Positions 62,904 to 64,000 of a DNA stretch of 64,000 bases are shown piece after piece. The notes under the pieces were generated by a model, which did not search any database, was not told the origin of the DNA, and saw only the letters and a program-made list of their open reading frames with translations. Source of the DNA: UBA4742 sp037138595 (GTDB taxonomy: Bacteria > Actinomycetota > Acidimicrobiia > Acidimicrobiales > Acidimicrobilacustridaceae); assembly GCA_037138595.1 (NCBI GenBank), contig JBAXIB010000002.1, positions 1 through 64,000 on the forward strand. The letters run 5' to 3'. Made by a program: the position numbers and the translations under genes. Numbering within the stretch: position 1 is the first letter of the stretch; the number at the start of each line of letters is the position of its first letter.

Positions 62904-63091
62904 CAGGGGGATCCTTTCGATTGGGCCTCGACGATCGGGGCACACCATCACTTTCGCCGCCCGAAGTAAGAACCACCTTGGAAAGCATTAGGAGCTCACG
63001 AAGAGTTTCGCAGGCGCGACTAACTCGACTTAGGCGAAGTTAAGGCCGTTAGTTGCCGCTGGGTGCAACCCCACTGCGGTTTGCGGTCTTG

Positions 63092-63736
63092 CTAACCCGT
63101 AAATGCGGGTGTTGCCGCGACGGCGGCAACCTCAGCGGGTGCGGCAGTGGTCGTGGGCGCAATCGTGGTTGTGACTTCTGCGGTCGTTGTGGTTGTCGGC
63201 TCCGCTGATGCGAAGCTGAACACTGACGCTGCCGGCGGATCAGCAAGCCCCGGATAATCGGCCGGAATGGAGCTATCCCACTGAATCGTTGCATGCCCTG
63301 GCACCAACGCGCGACTCAGCACCATTTCGACGTCACCCGGCGCAGCCGGAGGCTGCCACAATGCATCAGATACGACACTTAAGGCGTCAATGCCGGTTCC
63401 CGATACCAGCACGGTCACTGTCTCGAAATCGTTGGCGTCAACTGTTGCGACCGTAATTGTTTGCGCCACGTTGTCAACGTCAACACTGACCGACCCACCC
63501 CAGCCGCAAGGATTGGAGGTGATTTCACTTGGACCACCAGTCAGTTCCGGGCCAACACCAACCGTCACATTTGTCACTGAAAACACCATTGGACCATCAC
63601 CACAGCGGCCTGACGGCAGATCCATGCTGACCGTGATTGACACGGTGGCCGGTTCGACTACCGCATTCGCCGACGCGTTGGCGACGAACGGCGCAAGCGC
63701 CAATGCAATAACGGGTACGAGCAACAGTTTTTTCAC
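63092..63736 (-). CDS. Secreted protein ending in a sorting-like motif
   Basis: The GTG at 63736, with GGAG five bases upstream, begins MKKLLLVPVIALALAPFVANASA, a clear signal peptide; mature beta-rich domain with two cysteines (GRCGDGPM and SNPCGWGG) that may pair; then a Thr/Ala-rich linker (EPTTTTTAEVTTTIAPTTTA) and the very C-terminus ATPAFTG. That looks like an LPxTG-type motif but no membrane helix or basic tail follows. 214 residues. Function unknown. Confidence 0.78.
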   Translation of the reverse strand: MKKLLLVPVIALALAPFVANASANAVVEPATVSITVSMDLPSGRCGDGPMVFSVTNVTVGVGPELTGGPSEITSNPCGWGGSVSVDVDNVAQTITVATVDANDFETVTVLVSGTGIDALSVVSDALWQPPAAPGDVEMVLSRALVPGHATIQWDSSIPADYPGLADPPAASVFSFASAEPTTTTTAEVTTTIAPTTTAAPAEVAAVAATPAFTG

Positions 63737-63928
63737 AAAGACTCCTGGTTCAATCGTCATCATTGCGGGCGAGGTTAGTGCCTGACAACCGCGTCGATCA
63801 ATGATCCCGATTTGCTTATCAACTCAATCCCGAGTCGATTACCCGCCGCAGTCGTCGGTCACAACTGACCACCCTCAACCGGGCCTCAACCTGATCACCG
63901 TCACGCCGAAGCCATACCTGGATCTGCG

Positions 63929-64000
63929 TCAGCTGCCGTGACCCGGCAGCACTCGATAGGCGTCGTAAATGCTATCGATCTGTTTGATGGTCGAGATCAG
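63929..64000 (-). CDS. C-terminal end of a RelA/SpoT-like protein (partial)
   Basis: The minus strand from the right edge reads LISTIKQIDSIYDAYRVLPG then HGS and a TGA. The pattern I..I..IDSVYDAYRV is that of the ACT domain ending RelA/Rel proteins, and relA lies upstream of hisS in many actinobacteria. Only 23 codons are in the window. The 192 bp 63737-63928 hold no gene I can support. Confidence 0.5.
   Translation of the reverse strand: MISTIKQIDSIYDAYRVLPGHGS

Noticed and set aside
63049..63294. Arg/Pro-rich frame overlapping the end of the secreted protein gene
   Set aside because: Shifted frame of the Thr/Ala-rich linker; composition is what a GC-rich repeat gives out of frame.
63825..63940. 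Short open stretch upstream of the secreted protein (TQIQVWLRRDGDQVEARL)
   Set aside because: No start codon or ribosome site and it overlaps the end of the RelA-like gene in another frame.
1..64000. CRISPR arrays, insertion sequences, prophage, tRNA genes, anti-phage islands
   Set aside because: No repeat-spacer pattern, transposase, integrase, phage structural gene or tRNA cloverleaf was seen on either strand by reading; base composition does not shift noticeably.

Overview
The window is a slice of core chromosome from an actinobacterium, most likely of class Acidimicrobiia (inference). Signs are a 16S rRNA 5' end of actinobacterial type at the left edge, an actinobacterial integration host factor (mIHF) gene beside gmk and rpoZ, a helicase-dead PriA, a fused aroK-aroB gene, and the actinobacterial gene orders relA..hisS-aspS-rarA..alaS-ruvX-mltG-aroE..aroC-aroKB-aroQ-pepQ-efp-nusB-pyr. 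Base composition looks like the mid-50s percent GC throughout. I see no IS element, prophage, CRISPR array, tRNA or obvious island. About 62 protein genes are called; most lie on the minus strand and are tightly packed.

Layout, left to right (minus strand unless marked +). The 16S 5' end and its leader (1-672); tyrS; a + membrane protein; the arginine operon argC-B-D-F-R-G-H plus a NUDIX gene (2692-10612) under a promoter overlapped by two ARG-box-like sites; a + EthD-like gene; the infC-rpmI-rplT-trmH-pheS-pheT operon (11477-17348) with a structured leader; a + hypothetical gene; hisG with a cold-shock-like gene; a + VIT transporter; the riboflavin operon ribD-E-BA-H; moaB; def-fmt-rsmB; two + RNA methyltransferase genes; mihF-gmk-rpoZ-coaBC-metK-priA; the pyrimidine operon pyrR-B-C-carA-carB-pyrD-pyrF (34032-42992); aroC-aroKB-aroQ-pepQ-efp-nusB (43134-48783); an A24 prepilin peptidase and a DUF4388 protein; alaS-ruvX-mltG-aroE; two small membrane proteins; rarA; a + membrane protein; hisS-aspS; two secreted proteins; and the last codons of a RelA-like gene at the right edge.

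The genes form near-complete biosynthetic units: arginine from N-acetylglutamyl phosphate (but no argJ, argE, argA), UMP (a class 1B-type pyrD but no pyrK), riboflavin/lumazine, and the shikimate path from 3-dehydroquinate synthase (aroB part of aroKB) to chorismate, without aroA in the window. Fourteen gene pairs overlap by ATGA or GTGA, so translational coupling is the rule.

I found no new multi-gene system. The most interesting signals are regulatory: an apparent ATA start codon for infC with an attenuator-like leader; a pyrR leader with a palindrome near the Shine-Dalgarno, a terminator-like hairpin inside the first codons of pyrR, and three 12-bp repeats upstream; ARG boxes lying on a leaderless argC promoter; and a recurring TANNNT-N6/7-start arrangement suggesting many leaderless mRNAs.
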